A DNA stretch of 64,000 nt, from contig JASFXZ010000016.1 in the NCBI GenBank assembly GCA_032209605.1, positions 12,958,001 to 13,022,000 on the forward strand. Direction: 5' to 3'. Position 1 is the first letter of the stretch. Every line of letters starts with the position of its first letter. Positions 23,401 through 35,505 of the stretch are shown one piece after another. Both the position numbers and the translations under genes were made by a program. The DNA comes from Mactromeris polynyma (Eukaryota > Mollusca > Bivalvia > Venerida > Mactridae). The notes beneath the pieces are model-generated. The model ran no database searches, was not told the DNA's origin, and was given only the letters and a program-made list of their open reading frames with translations.

Positions 23401-24539
23401 GCTAAAATCCGTACCGCGGACTTTGTTTACAGAATCCGTGCATTTCCGGAACGATTCCCGTTGCAGATAAACCAAGGTTAGCGACTAGCCATAATCATAT
23501 TCTTGCTGATATTTAGTAAGCATTGAGTAGCTTTTTTGTGATCTATGAACCAAGTGATAAATCAGAACAATAATAATTGTTTTTTGGACAGAAACACATG
23601 TCTGCCAAAAGTCGCGATATAATATAAAAGTAATATATCCTGAATCATTTCAAGAAAGAGAGATAACTCCAACAGAAACAATACATATAAGCTGTCGGAA
23701 TTAGCACCCTTTACAGTTTAAGTAGAAGATATCCGAGACATTTTATTTACCTTATTTGCAGTTTAACTGAAAACAAATACCTTTACATATCATTGAAAAC
23801 GCTTTAAAATAATAAACAGCTGATGAAAAACATATCAAACACAGACATATATATATATACTATGTATTATATGTCCGTGGTTTTATTGAGTAAGACACAA
23901 ATGTACCTCTATCCATATGTATATTATGCGATGTATTTTTAATATGGCTTGGACGGGGAGTAATTTGGACCCGGGTATCAGGTTGTCCAAACTTCTGTAT
24001 TAAGGTCTTTGAGTTTATGTAAGAAGTAATTTTGGGCGTTCAGTTTTGTTCAGTTTGTGTGAAAATTGGAACCGATTTAAGGACCGCATAAAATGTTTCA
24101 GTTGTCTCACCTGAAATTGCCGAGAGGTTGCGATTGCGCTCCATTAAGTAGAGTAACTTCCCTTGACAGGTCTAGCCGTCAATAACATTTTAACTATAGG
24201 AGGCCCGACACAGGATTTCAATGGATGATACTACGTTATTTTAGAAAAACTGAAACGATAAAATTCCCGTAATAATGCTGCTTACATGGGTAATATTTCA
24301 CTGTACGAATATGAAAACAAAATTAAGATTTTTTAATATATAAATAATCAACGACACGCAAAAATACTATGTTCAGAAAATTATTTTTCTAGCGATTTGA
24401 TAATGTCACGGAATGGAAAAACAAGAGTCACAAACACAAAATCGTTTATATGATCAAATTGCGTCTAAATATTATTAAGAACGACATGTAAACGTATAAA
24501 GCTTTTATAATAAAAGTTACTTCATCAAAGACTAAACAT

Positions 24540-24930
24540 CTTTTAATTTGGTGATCATCATAGAATACAAACCGCCGTGTTTTTCGAACCTAAACAAATC
24601 TTAAATAATTTTTCGTAAACAATTCAAAGTCACATTCTGATTTTTTTGGAAAGCTGAGAGCATAACCTTTTATTTGATACCAACTTTATGCACATAATGT
24701 AAATAATGAGAATTTAAATACCTACCGCAGTGTTTTTCGAACCAAAACCGATTTCACGGAAAAATGCTCATTTTCAGAGTCGAATTAGAACAACAAAACA
24801 TTCTACGATTTTTAATATATATATGTCGTAGGAAAGCTGGGAGCGTTACCTTTCAATTGATACTAACATTATTATTGTATAATAAATATTAAAAAGGTAA
24901 TTGGCTACTGCCGTGTTTTTCATTATATAT
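24540..24930. repeat. Diverged tandem repeat, 150-180-bp units
   Basis: CCGCCGTGTTTTTCGAACC near 24573, CCGCAGTGTTTTTCGAACC near 24725 and CTGCCGTGTTTTTC near 24908, with GGAAAGCTGAGAGCATAACC / GGAAAGCTGGGAGCGTTACC between them. Confidence 0.7.
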
Positions 24931-25054
24931 TGGTTCTACGGCGCCGCTGCCTTTAACACCTTCCCCTTGCGGCTGTTGACGAATTTGTTCACATCGGAAA
25001 CGAAATATACCATCAATAGGAAAAAAATGTAGGCAGTACATCTCACTTCAGAGG

Positions 25055-26285
25055 GTATATCACGTGAGGTACACATGAGTATCTGAGACACTGATCAGTC
25101 CAACCAAACCGAATAGAACTACCGTGCCACCGTGAGGAGACAAGTACGGAGGATCGAACTTACGCCCATCTTTGAATGAAAATACTTGATAGTAAAGGGC
25201 GATCAGCACAAACAATAGCTCCCTACAGAGGCATTGCGACACTCATTAGTAACTTTTTGGTAACTTTTTTTGCTCAAGCCTTATAAAATGTCAATGACTG
25301 TGTTTTATTCTTTGTGTATAAACATCGTCATGATAGAATATAATGCTGCAATAAATCATAATCGGTTATTTGAAAATCTTATTATTAAAGATCTCTGTAT
25401 ATTTCCGTATTTATAATCAGACATACATGTAAGGTTGGGGAATGTTAGATGGGGCGCACGCCAGGATCCGCTAGTGAGGTCCGATGATAGTAAGACGATT
25501 TGCCTCTCCTGCATAGATCCCTTATAAACGAGACATTGTGACCCAATAAGACAAAATACGCACGAGTACATGAGACCCTCCAACGACAGAAATAAATTAG
25601 ATCCTCTATATATAGGGGACTCCCTACGATGGTCTGGTGGTTCTTCTTGCACTCGTTGGACTCCTGGTTGTCTCGGGTTGTCGTGTATACACGGTCATAC
25701 TTGGGTCAGTGAGATATGCAGAGGACAAATCGCTCGATCTATCATCAAATCCTTTCATTGAGCGAGAGATGCAAGTTTTGGTCCTCGATCAATAGACCCC
25801 CTGCGATGGTCTGGTGGTAAATTTGCTTTTGTTGGACTGGATGGGACTCATATATGGTCTCATTGTGTCGTATTGCCTCCTCCCTTAGTAAGGGAGCGAT
25901 GCAGAGGGCAAATCGCCATATTGGATATTTACGGTCAAACATTGGTGTAAGCTCGATCCTATGTAGGGGCCTTCCTACGAGTCTGGTGGTATTTTATGCA
26001 ATCGGTGGACTCGTGGTAGTCTCAAGTTGCTGGGTATACCCGGTCTTATTGGGTCACATTACCTCCTAAAGGAGGTATGGATAGAGCAAATCGTCCGGTT
26101 ATCGTATATTTTCTTTCAATGACAGGTACAGGTTTGTTCCTCAATAAAGGCCTCCCCAGGATAGTGTGTTGGCTAGATCTACTTGTAACAGTTGGACTCA
26201 TGAAGGTCTCATGTACTCGCGTGTATCTGAATTTGGGTGAACATAGCTTTTTGTTACCGTATCTGACGTTAATTTACCGAGAGAA
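25055..26285. repeat. Head-to-head array of about 180-bp diverged units
   Basis: Plus-orientation units start near 25615, 25797, 25968 and 26146 (ACTCCCTACGATGGTCTGGT, CCCCCTGCGATGGTCTGGTG, CTTCCTACGAGTCTGGTGG). Each has GTTGGACT..., a TCTTATTGGGTCA word and AGAGCAAATCG. Minus-orientation units occupy about 25055-25215 and 25430-25600. The array sits between the WD gene and the TRIM-like gene. Confidence 0.7.
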
Positions 26286-26466
26286 GCTTCAAGCTGATTG
26301 AACCTCTTAACGGGCCTCAATTCGTTACTGCTCAATGGCGTAAGGGAGGTAATGATTGTTAGAGCTATTGACCACCGCTATTGACGTCTAGCTGGCTGAC
26401 TGTTAACGATGACCTATTTTCTGAATTCAAAAGTAGGGTTCAAAGTCCCAAAGTCAAACATAGAAA

Positions 26467-26804
26467 ATGGCGTTTGGAGGGCGTTCTCAGGTGAAAATGT
26501 CGGATGAAACATTTGATTTCGTGTGTACTACATGCTCAGAATACAACAAGACAGTAGAAGCTGTGAAATATTGTGTAGAATGTAGTTATTGTTGTCAATC
26601 TTGTACCGACGCGCATAAACTCCCAGCATTGAGAAGTCACAATTTGATGGATGTCAGTCAAGGAAATCAAGCGAGCGGTCAGCAGTCAAGCTTGTTGGAA
26701 ATTCCAACAGAACGATGTAGCGTACATAAAGGGAAAGTGGTTGACATTTATTGTGAAGGACATGATGTTGTTGGATGTTCTACATGCTTTGTTAAAGATC
26801 ACAA
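26467..26804 (+). CDS. TRIM-like gene, exon 1
   Basis: Start ATG to donor GTAAGA; 112 codons plus two bases. It carries B-box 1 and most of B-box 2. Splitting a B-box at this point by an intron is unusual enough to confirm that the gene is not a processed copy. Confidence 0.9.
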
Positions 26805-28833
26805 GTAAGAATTTATTTACATCAATATCAACTTTATGATAGAATTATTATCACATCTCCACTACACTCCTCCCCCTTCCGGCATTATAGGCTCAACCAT
26901 CATGGGCCGTCGAACACCGCTGCCAGCATGAAGTCAATTAAGTACAGCCCGATGTGGGGCTCAAACCTATATGGCCCCTACACACTAAACGGCGCTCTAC
27001 CGACTGCACTAACAGGGCGGTCGTCTCCCCACACCACTACAATTAGATCTACCTCTACAACACAGAAAAACTGCGCTTGAACCCACGACCCCTTAAACAC
27101 TGATATGGCCCTAGTCCAAAATATTATACGTTTACATTCTCATTTATTAAATTTATTTAGAGTTAATCATTTCCTTTTTTTAATTTTACAATATTCAACT
27201 GGCAGAATTTATGTGTTTTTATCATTCATGATGTGTAATGAACCAAAACTTAAGCAATTGATCTACATACTTTATACATGTCGGTGCTCAATTTTACATT
27301 GTTTAACACAAATAAAATTAATAGGCTATATGTATATGAACATTGTCACAATGTCCTATGTTTTAAATATGTTTTCTTTACATATATGCAGAATGTAATT
27401 ATAAGTCATTCCATTTCAGATCTTGTCAAGACAGTCACATCCATTCTATACCAGACATGATTGATGCCATATTTAAGTTGTCTGACTGCAAACAGACGCA
27501 CAGTCTTCTGAAAGAAATGATGGTATTCATGGAAACCGGAAGTAAATCTACAAATACCCAACTTCAGACTTTGAAGAAAGCAAAGAAAGAAGCTTTATGT
27601 CAAGTCAGTACATTCCAAAAAGCATTGGAAGCCATCTTGAGTAAAATTGCCGAGTCATCACGCAAAGAAATAGAAGTTGTATACAAACAACTAGAAACAA
27701 AAATTCTACAAGCCAAGCAAAGTGTTGATAACATCTGTAAGGATTTGCAGATGACAGATGACAAGCTAAATAAATCAGAAGGAAATAGAGCCCAACGTTT
27801 TGTTTGTACGAAAATTGCTCAAGAAAAAATAAAAGAAGCAGCCAGTGAGAAGATGAAGCAAGAATTACAATATAATACAGACGTAGAGATATCATTCTTT
27901 CCTGACCAATCATTGATGGAATATATCCGAGCTTTACAAGGTATTGGTCAAGTACAGAAACACGACCCCTACAATATCCAAGTTTTACAAGGTATTGGTC
28001 AAGTACAGAAACATAGAAAGCAGAAACACGACGTCTACAAAATCAAAGGAAGAAGAGATATTACCATAAAGCTTTCTCTTGATTCTAAGACATGCCACTC
28101 CCTTGGATGTTGTCTGACACAAGATAACCAACTACTTGTCACAGATAATAACACTAAGAAACTAAAACGTATTGATATACTGAAGATGTCAGTTGTTGAC
28201 TATTGTACTTTAGATTCTGTACCTTGTGGTGTATGTTGTATCAGTAAACATGAAGTTGCTGTTGCATGTCAGAGTGACAACAAGATCCAGTTTGTTTCCA
28301 TTCATAACAAGATGACTCCTACAAGACAAATTAAAATGTCTCATCATTGTTTTGGTATTGCTTTCAAGGATGGTCAGCTTTATGTGACAGATGGTGTTGG
28401 TGCTTCACTGTATGTTTATGATATGACTGGTACTCTGTTGAAGACTATTACACGAGACAATGCTGGGAATAAGCTGTTCAACTATAGTCTACAAGTTACA
28501 TTCAATGAAAGTGGAGACAGAATGTTTGTTGGAGGTGAGAACAATGGACTTGTATGTTTTGATGGGATGGGAAATTATTTGTCCACTATTATAGACACTG
28601 ACCTGAAGTATGTAAATGGTGTATGTGTTGATGGTAGAGGAAACATGTTTGTAGTTGGGTGCGGGTCACATAATGTGGTACAATTCAGTGAGAATGGGAA
28701 GAAACGTGGTGTGGTTGTGAAGCAAGGAGATGGATTACAATGTCCACGCTCATTGTGTTTTCATCAGGAACTGAATAGAATGTTTGTTACCATGCAGGAC
28801 AGTGATGAAGTGAAAATGTATGAACTAGAGTAA
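26467..28833 (+). CDS. RING-less TRIM-like protein: two B-boxes, coiled coil, NHL-like propeller
   Basis: Two exons, 26467-26804 and 27420-28833, joined in phase (GATCACAA|GTAAGA ... TTTCAG|A), give 583 residues. B-box 1 is about residues 19-60 (CTTCSEYNKTVEAVKYC, CSYCCQSC, H..H). B-box 2 is about 80-125 (CSVHKGKVVDIYCEGHD, GCSTCFVKDH) and is completed across the splice junction by SCQDSHIHSIPD. Residues about 130-270 are a Lys/Glu/Gln-rich coiled coil. From about 335 to the end, repeated strands such as GQLYVTDG, RMFVGGENNG and GNMFVVG form an NHL/SMP30-type beta-propeller. There is no RING, so ubiquitin-ligase activity is not supported; members with this layout are usually scaffolds or sensors and are numerous in bivalves. 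ATG 26467 has an AAAATGG context; ATG 26497 is an alternative start. Residues about 490-506 carry an in-frame 17-residue duplication region, see findings (DNA 27933-28012). Confidence 0.92.
26870..27110 (-). mobile_element. Tandem tRNA-like SINE heads in the TRIM-gene intron
   Basis: Minus-strand B-box words TAGGTTTGAGCCCCACATCG and GGGTTCAAGCGCAG plus A-box words GTAGTGGTGTGGGGAGACGA appear twice. This is the main content of the 615-bp intron. Confidence 0.5.
27420..28833 (+). CDS. TRIM-like gene, exon 2
   Basis: Acceptor CATTTCAG at 27413-27419. The first base completes a Lys codon, then 470 residues run to the stop at 28831-28833. It carries the end of B-box 2, the coiled coil and the whole propeller. 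Confidence 0.93.
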
Positions 28834-29220
28834 TCAAACATATTGTGAGATAACAGAGTTGTCCATTCTGTGTACATGTATTATTGATAGAATATAAATC
28901 AAACTTACATAAAACTTAACAGAAGTAATTTTCTGTTCTAACGACTACACAACAACTGTACATATGTTTTGTTTTATGTTTAGATGTAAAACTTCAAGAT
29001 AATATGACAGTTATAAAGTATCTAAGATATAAAGTGTTTGTGTTTATTGTTTAAATACTGCATGGTAGTACTTTTTAAAGGGACATCACATTTTTTTCTT
29101 CTCCGATAGCTGTGTTAATAGAATACACTAAAATTCACAAGTAAAGGGAGGTAATAAAATTATTAAAATTGAAATTTTGAGTGCAATACTATGAATGATA
29201 TTAAAATTAAATAAATCTAA
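28834..29220 (+). other. Probable 3' UTR of the TRIM-like gene
   Basis: AT-rich sequence following the stop. An AATATA signal lies near 28890 and an AATAAA near 29209, either of which could end the transcript. No other coding signal is seen. Confidence 0.4.
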
Positions 29221-29819
29221 TTAAACAGTGATTAAATTGTTGTAAACATATATGGTATTACATAAATAAGATTAAAGTAAAAAATATCTTTATTTTTGTA
29301 TTAATATTTTAACTATAGAGATGGTATTAAATAGTAAATACATTTTTTGCAGATCCAAATTCATACATACCGGTTTATAATATACAGTACAATGTATATA
29401 GTTTCCAATTGTATTATAAATTACTTGATTGTTTTATTTAAAATATATTAACTAACTACTGTATATGTGGTGAAATTCATGACATGAGAATGTTGGCAGA
29501 TTTAATGAATTTAACAAGTGTGAGATTTGAAAATTTTAGTAAATCAAACTTTTTTTCTGTGTATGTTTTTTTGAAACATAAGTATGTGGGTGGTAAGAAA
29601 ATAAAAAGAAAACAATATGCTTCCGAGCTTGATTTTATTCTGTGGCCTCATGAAGTGATCATATGTACAATTGCAAATTCATTTAGGTAATGAAAAAGCA
29701 ATGCACAAATCTGTAAATTTCATAGCTTATCATCACAAACTGATTTGAAATTTATATATTGCAACTTTTCAGAACATGATAATGATTAATAGTTGGAAAA
29801 ATAATGGAAAAAGACATGA

Positions 29820-30200
29820 ATATTCTTTTTATACGCCCGCTTGAAAAACGGGACGTAATATGGGAACACCCGTGGCGGGCGGCGTCCACATGGTTTCCGC
29901 TCTCTAAGTCGAAGAGTTTTCATCCAATATTTACCAAACTTGGTGAATATGTTTGTGGGCATAATATCTCGGCCAAGTTCGATAACCAGCCACATCGCCC
30001 CAGGCATTTCAGAATTATGGCCCGTGAATTATCCAAAATTGGCAAAATTAGCTTTGTCCGCTCTCTAAGTCAAACTATTTTTATCTGATCTTGGTGAAAA
30101 TGTTTGTGGGCATAATATCTCGGCCAAGTTCGATAACCAGCCATATCCCTCAAGCCACTCGGGAGTTATCACCCTTTGATTTCAGAAATTACCTAAAATT
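29820..30200. repeat. Dispersed bivalve-type repeat, two partial units
   Basis: GTTTGTGGGCATAATATCTC, GGCCAAGTTCGATAACCAGC occurs at 29949 and again at 30101. The wording resembles a very common bivalve interspersed repeat (from memory). A short ORF here is not a gene. Confidence 0.6.
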
Positions 30201-32190
30201 TGTCTTGTTTTAACTCTGAGCTCTGACTTACGACGGGTCTAGGCTAACAATGTGACGTGTTCCGAATATACGTATACAGTCAATACGTTTCACCATACTC
30301 TGTCTTAACGATTTCGTTTTCGACTTAATGCAGCCCATGGTGATTTGTTGTACTGTCCAAGGATAATCCACTATTAGTGCTCGTGTAGTCTAGTTTACAC
30401 GAGTCTATATGGTCAAAATATTATTTATTGACCCAACATAATTTCTTGTCAAGATATACATGTATATTTTTTATGTTATTGTGGATTTATATATACTTTC
30501 GTTAATGTCTATATATACGATATATGTACGTATATAATTATGTTATACATCAATTAATTATAATATACTAAGTGTATATTGTTACTTTACTTGCCGTAAA
30601 ATCTATATAACTAAATTATTCATAACATCTTAAATGTGCATTATTCATTGATTTGATATATGTTCACATTTTTGTTCTTAATATATGTATATTTGTATAT
30701 ATGTAGTTCTATGTCTGCTGTTTTTGTGTTTTTTTGCTAAAACTGTATATATATGTTTTGCTCTCCAACTTGGAGAAAATAAACGATCTAATCGGATGAA
30801 GTTTGAAAATATTATAAAAATAAGGTATGTTGCAGCGCAAAATTTGGTGTTATTTCAAAATCAAAAGTTACCTCCCTTTGCAAAATTTGTTTCTTTTTAA
30901 GATTTTTTTTTCATTATCTTTAGTAGTTACAATTAATATTTAATAAAGGAACTATGGCCTTTTATGAATTAACAAAGCTTAGCAGTATAAATACAAAACA
31001 ATGGAAACTATCCCTGGAAAATAGTAACTCCTTTGACTGGTGTATACATAACAAAAAATAGATCTCCCTTTGACAACAGCGTGTTTTGATGAATTACACT
31101 ATTTTCAACAATGGTGGTAGAAGGTCTACTAAGGAACATTTGACTTGCCTTTCTATGACTAGTAGATATTAAGTTTCTACTATAAGATGCAGAGAAAAGT
31201 GACCATTAATCTGGAGTGGTCATGTTTTTTTATGAATGATAAAGATTAAGATAATCTTTGAGAAAGGTTACTCAAAGGTAATATATGCAAAAGTAAATAC
31301 AGAACTTGGATACCACTTTCCAGTGAGATTTACAAACATGTATTATATGAATATACTGTTTGTTTGATTATAAAGGCAATGCATACTTAATATGCTCATT
31401 CAATCAGTATTTCAACATAACAATGATGGTTTTACAAGAACACAAACTGTTAAATATCACAATTTGAAGAAATACGGAATAGAACAGTTTTCCTCATCTT
31501 TATTTTTTTTTTACAATCTTATGTATTTTATACAAAATAACTGTTATTTGTTTGCGACAAATAAAAACAAATTGAACAACAAACTTTTTCAATTTTGTTT
31601 TATACAAAACATTACCAGTCATCATTATCTCATAAAAACTAAGATCAAAGAGATGAAAATTGGAATATTCAATAAAAACCGTGTTATATCTCTACATCAA
31701 TCACTGACATATTACAACAAGTTCACTTGATGTTGTCACCAGGGAATTAACACATTGACCACTGTGTCACAAAAGTATGGTGCTTAAACACAAATATTTC
31801 ATAAATACTAATACATGTACAGTATTGCATAAAACTCAACATTTATTCAACAAAAAGACAGCACATTTAACAATTTGAAATAAATGGCCATACACAATTA
31901 AATTATTACACAATTCTTGTTTCTAATAATGAATCATTGTTCAAGATAAAAGCATGTGTATAAATTATTAAGGAAAGTATTTGAAAACCTGAGTTCAATA
32001 AAAAAACATCACGGTAAATCAATCATCGGCTTAAACAGATTTTTTGACTCACGAATATTTATACAATTATCCGTAAGTTATCCGCAAAGTAAGACTTTCA
32101 ATATAATTTGATAACCATTTGCCTGTTCACTGAGACCGGCGATTGTGCACAAAGAAATTTGCCCACTAGGCTACAGAAGAGTGTCATGAG
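30200..32190. other. AT-rich intergenic DNA
   Basis: No coding signal beyond chance ORFs; short TA-rich palindromes (30460-30560). Confidence 0.5.
30755..30795 (+). mobile_element. LINE 3'-end-like fragment
   Basis: GCTCTCCAACTTGGAGAAAA then TAAACGATC, close to 56395-56430. Confidence 0.4.
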
Positions 32191-32330
32191 TTATTTCCCT
32201 TTAATCATTTTAGAATCCCTTCTATAATATAATCATGTACTATATGTACATGCTATAGAAGGAATGAAGGGAGATAACTCTAGATGGGTTAAAGGGAACG
32301 AACTCGTGGATAATGTATACTCAACGCCAT
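32190..32330. repeat. GGGAGATAACTCTAGA element, copy 1
   Basis: Hairpin AATCCCTTCTATAATATAAT / CTATAGAAGGAATGAAGGGA followed by GAGATAACTCTAGATGGG, related to 34727-35085. Confidence 0.55.
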
Positions 32331-32420
32331 TAAAACACAACTTAAATTATACACCTTAAAGTAACAGAACAAAGAAAAATAAACTTAAATAAAGTTATCG
32401 ATGATGAATTATATATCACC

Positions 32421-32506
32421 TTACGTATATATTACTTCTTGCTAAAACATAATTAAACCAAAACTTTTGTTTAATTATGTTTTAGCATGAAGTAATATAT
32501 ACGTAA
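32421..32506. repeat. Long near-perfect hairpin
   Basis: Two 38-nt arms (32421-32458 and 32469-32506) differ at one base, with a 10-nt loop CAAAACTTTT. Arms start TTACGTATATATTACTTC. Confidence 0.9.
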
Positions 32507-33200
32507 CATTTAAACCATAGAGAAAGTTTATACAAAAATGCTTCAATTACAAAAATGCGTTTTTAATGGCGTTAAGAATGTATTGTTTTGTACAAACTAG
32601 AATTATTGACCACGCATACAAGATAAAATGCAAATCTACGAATGATTTTTACGTCATGAAAAGGATTTTAAGTCGAAATATCGATTTCAAAAGGCTTTTA
32701 ATTGAAATTTCCGGATGCGGAGTCATTGTACCTTTAATATAAGCTCTCACAAATTTAAAACAACGTTCTGATCGGGTACTGAAGCGTACCTCGATATATT
32801 GCAATGCATTTGCGCGCTATCGCAATATGTACCTATGCTATAAACGCGTTCATTCAACACTAAACTGAAAATGTGTTGCAAAAAATAAACGTGGATGAGC
32901 CGGAACAATACAGTCATCAATTTCACTTCAGTTTTTCCAATTTAAAAATTATGAGGTTTGCATGACGGGAAAGTAATTTATAATAGAATTGAACTGTTAT
33001 CGTTCTTTTCGGTTGTTGACCAATATGGGTTTTTCATGATTATATATAGATACTGTCATGTATTTATAGTTTGTTTTTGTTAGAAAATAACTCGTGACAA
33101 CCTCCTGTGTTGTGACATACCTCGTTCTAGCTGTTCTCATTGATACATTGATTAACCATAAACGCTGTGACTAAGCCTAAAAAGTAAGTTTTCACTTAAC

Positions 33201-33273
33201 AGCCCCCAGTGAGGATCGAACTCACGACCCCTGGTTTACAAGACCAGTGCTCTATCCACTGAGCTATGGAGGC
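33201..33273 (-). tRNA. tRNA-Thr (anticodon UGU)
   Basis: 73 nt folding as a full cloverleaf. Acceptor arm GCCTCCA / TGGGGGC with one G-U pair, D arm with A-box TAGCTCAGTGGATAG, anticodon stem CTGGT / ACCAG around loop CTTGTAA (anticodon TGT), T arm with B-box GGGTCGTGAGTTCGATCC. Five T residues about 17 nt past the 3' end can act as the Pol III terminator. No SINE tail follows, so it looks like a genuine nuclear tRNA gene. Confidence 0.93.
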
Positions 33274-33370
33274 TTATATAGTGTATATCAGTCAACATTT
33301 GTACTAAATTAACGTGATTGTTAGGTGTAGATAAGTTATAGATAAACTGCGGTTTCGTTCTTCATTTGTT

Positions 33371-34148
33371 CAGTAAAAATAACCACTTTAACAGCAACCG
33401 CATAATAACCGATTTTTTCACAAGTTTCTCCATATTTTATGCAAATCAACCTCTTTATAACAACCACATTTGATGATAACTAGTTTGGGTGTTTTTGAGT
33501 GGTTGTTGTTCAAGAGAGGTTAAATAATTAAGTAAATATTTAAAACGTAACACTTCGTGATTTTTTAAGAGAGGTTGTTGCGCAAAGGAGGGTAAACTGA
33601 CAGTAAATTCTTACGACATGAATAAAATGATAATGTTGCTGAAGAGAGGTTGTTGTCAAGAGAAGGACGGTTGCTGTGGAGAGGTTGTTGTCAAGAGAGG
33701 GACAGTCGCTGTGGAGAGGTTGTTGTCAAGAGAAGGACGGTCGCTGTGGAAAGGTTGTTGTCAAGAGAGGGACGGTCGCTGTGGAGAGGTTGTTGTCAAG
33801 AGAAGGACGGTCGCTGTGGAAAGGTTGTTGTCAAGAGAGGGACGGTCGCTGTGGAGAGGTTGTTGTCAAGAGAGGGACGGTCGCTGTGGAGAGGTTGTTG
33901 TCAAGAGAGGGACGGTCGCTGTGGAGAGGTTGTTGTCAAGAGAAGGACGGTCGCTGTGGAGAGGTTGTTGTCAAGAGAGGGACAGTCGCTGTGGAGAGGT
34001 TGTTGCAAAGAGAAGGACGGTCGCTGTGGAGAGGTTGTTGTCAAGAGAGGGACGGTCGCTATGGAGAGGTTGTTGTCAAGAGAAGGACGGTCGATGTGGA
34101 GAGATTGTTGTTCAAGAGAGGGACGGTCACTGTTGAGAGGTTGTACTG
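33371..34148. mobile_element. CAGTA-ended MITE with a 36-bp internal array
   Basis: Left CAGTAAAAATAACCACTTTA, right GAGAGGTTGTACTG|TA. Single units of GTGGTTGTTGTTCAAGAGAG are seen at the left, followed by the array 33640-34140. This parallels the CAGTAAAACCTC family with a different word. Confidence 0.65.
33640..34140. repeat. 36-bp tandem array, about 14 units
   Basis: The unit is GAGAGGTTGTTGTCAAGAGA followed by GGGACGGTCGCTGTGG. Period 36 keeps three plus-strand frames open; none is a gene. Confidence 0.93.
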
Positions 34149-34726
34149 TATAAAAATGTTTAATATTGAAAGTCAATCACATGCATATGATAAGCTTACG
34201 GCTATCTTCATTGAATATCTCTGAATGAATGTAATATTATGTAAATAAAGATTTCGCTTTATCAATAAGCACACGTGGGAAAACTTGACACCAGGCCATG
34301 GTAAGGTAACTAAATGTTTACGGCGGTCATGTCTGAACTCGCATTCATTGTAAGGATACATAAGCGTTCAAAATCACAAATAAAATTATTAAAACTGCGC
34401 AAAAAATATCAAATAAAATATAGAAATCGCATTCACTACGGGATAAATATATGTAAAAATGGTAAAATAATTGTGACCACTGTTTGTTGAAAATAGCTGA
34501 CTTTTCCTATTAGACAGCTTTTTTCTTGCTTGACGTGGCGAAACGGGGTGACGATACGCCTGATGCGTACCACGGTATATTGCATTTACATTAGCAAAGT
34601 ATTGCAATACGTACCGCAATATAAATTGCTTAAATAACATAAGTTATTTGTGTATATTTTTACTTGAAATTTTTTATGTAAGTTCGAACTCTTCAAATGT
34701 GTTGCATACGTTATCATGCATATAAG

Positions 34727-35085
34727 CTAAAACCCTTTATCCCTTCTATAGTATGTGTATATATAGTACATATACTGTAGAAGGGATAAAGGGAGAGAAC
34801 TCTAGAAGTGATAAAGGGAGAGAACTCGTGAAATTTCTTGTGAAATGAACTGCAGTTAAACAGACTGTTTAAGGAGGGGTAGAAGGGATAAAGGGAGATA
34901 ACTCTAGAATAGATAAAGGGAGATAACTCTAGAATGGATAAAGGGAGATAACTCTAGAAGGGATAAAGGGAGATAACTCTAGAAGGGATAAAGTGAGATA
35001 ACTCTAGAAGTGATAAAGGGAGAGAACTCGTCGTGAAATTTCTTGTGAAATGAACTGCAGTTAAACACGGGAAAGAAGGGGAGTT
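34727..35085. repeat. GGGAGATAACTCTAGA element with 25-bp array
   Basis: Begins with the hairpin TTTATCCCTTCTATAGTATG ... ACTGTAGAAGGGATAAA, followed by about six 25-bp units (GATAAAGGGAGATAACTCTA, GAAGG). A 55-bp block (ACTCGTGAAATTTCTTGTGA, AATGAACTGCAGTTAAACA) appears at both 34821-34862 and 35026-35070. Confidence 0.85.
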
Positions 35086-35331
35086 TGCCTCTAGTAAAAA
35101 TTAGATGATTTTCATTTTTCTTCAACTTTACAATGCATAATGAGTTTGACCTAAGTACTCTTCGTATTTAATTCATTTGCAAAGATTGTTAAATAAAAAT
35201 AAAAAATGACAAAAGGTATATCAATGATGTGTACAAATATTTTTATCCAAAAATCAAACGCACATTCACACGAAATGTTAATGCTCTTTGACAACGTATG
35301 TTTCATGTTTTTCTATATGTCTACTGTAAAA

Positions 35332-35505
35332 CCTCACTTAAAGACCATCGCAATATTAACCCCAGGCTCAATATTAAGAACACAATTTTCAAGTCCATTT
35401 TCACCGTTTTGCTCTTTATCGAACCTCAATATTAAGACCACCTCAATAAGAAGACCAGTGTTCAAGGATCCCAAGGGTGGTCTTATTAATGAGGGTTTTC
35501 TCTAT
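35332..35505. mobile_element. CAGTAAAACCTC MITE, inverted
   Basis: Starts ACTGTAAAACCTCACTTAAA; the internal words AATATTAAGACCACCTCAAT and CAAGTCCATTTTCACCGTTT are the reverse of the family core. Confidence 0.8.

Noticed and set aside
29786..30088. 73-94-codon ORFs on both strands
   Set aside because: They overlap a dispersed repeat with two partial units and lack coding features.
33618..34224. Cys-rich and VAVERLLSREG-like repeat ORFs in three frames
   Set aside because: By-product of the 36-bp array inside a MITE.
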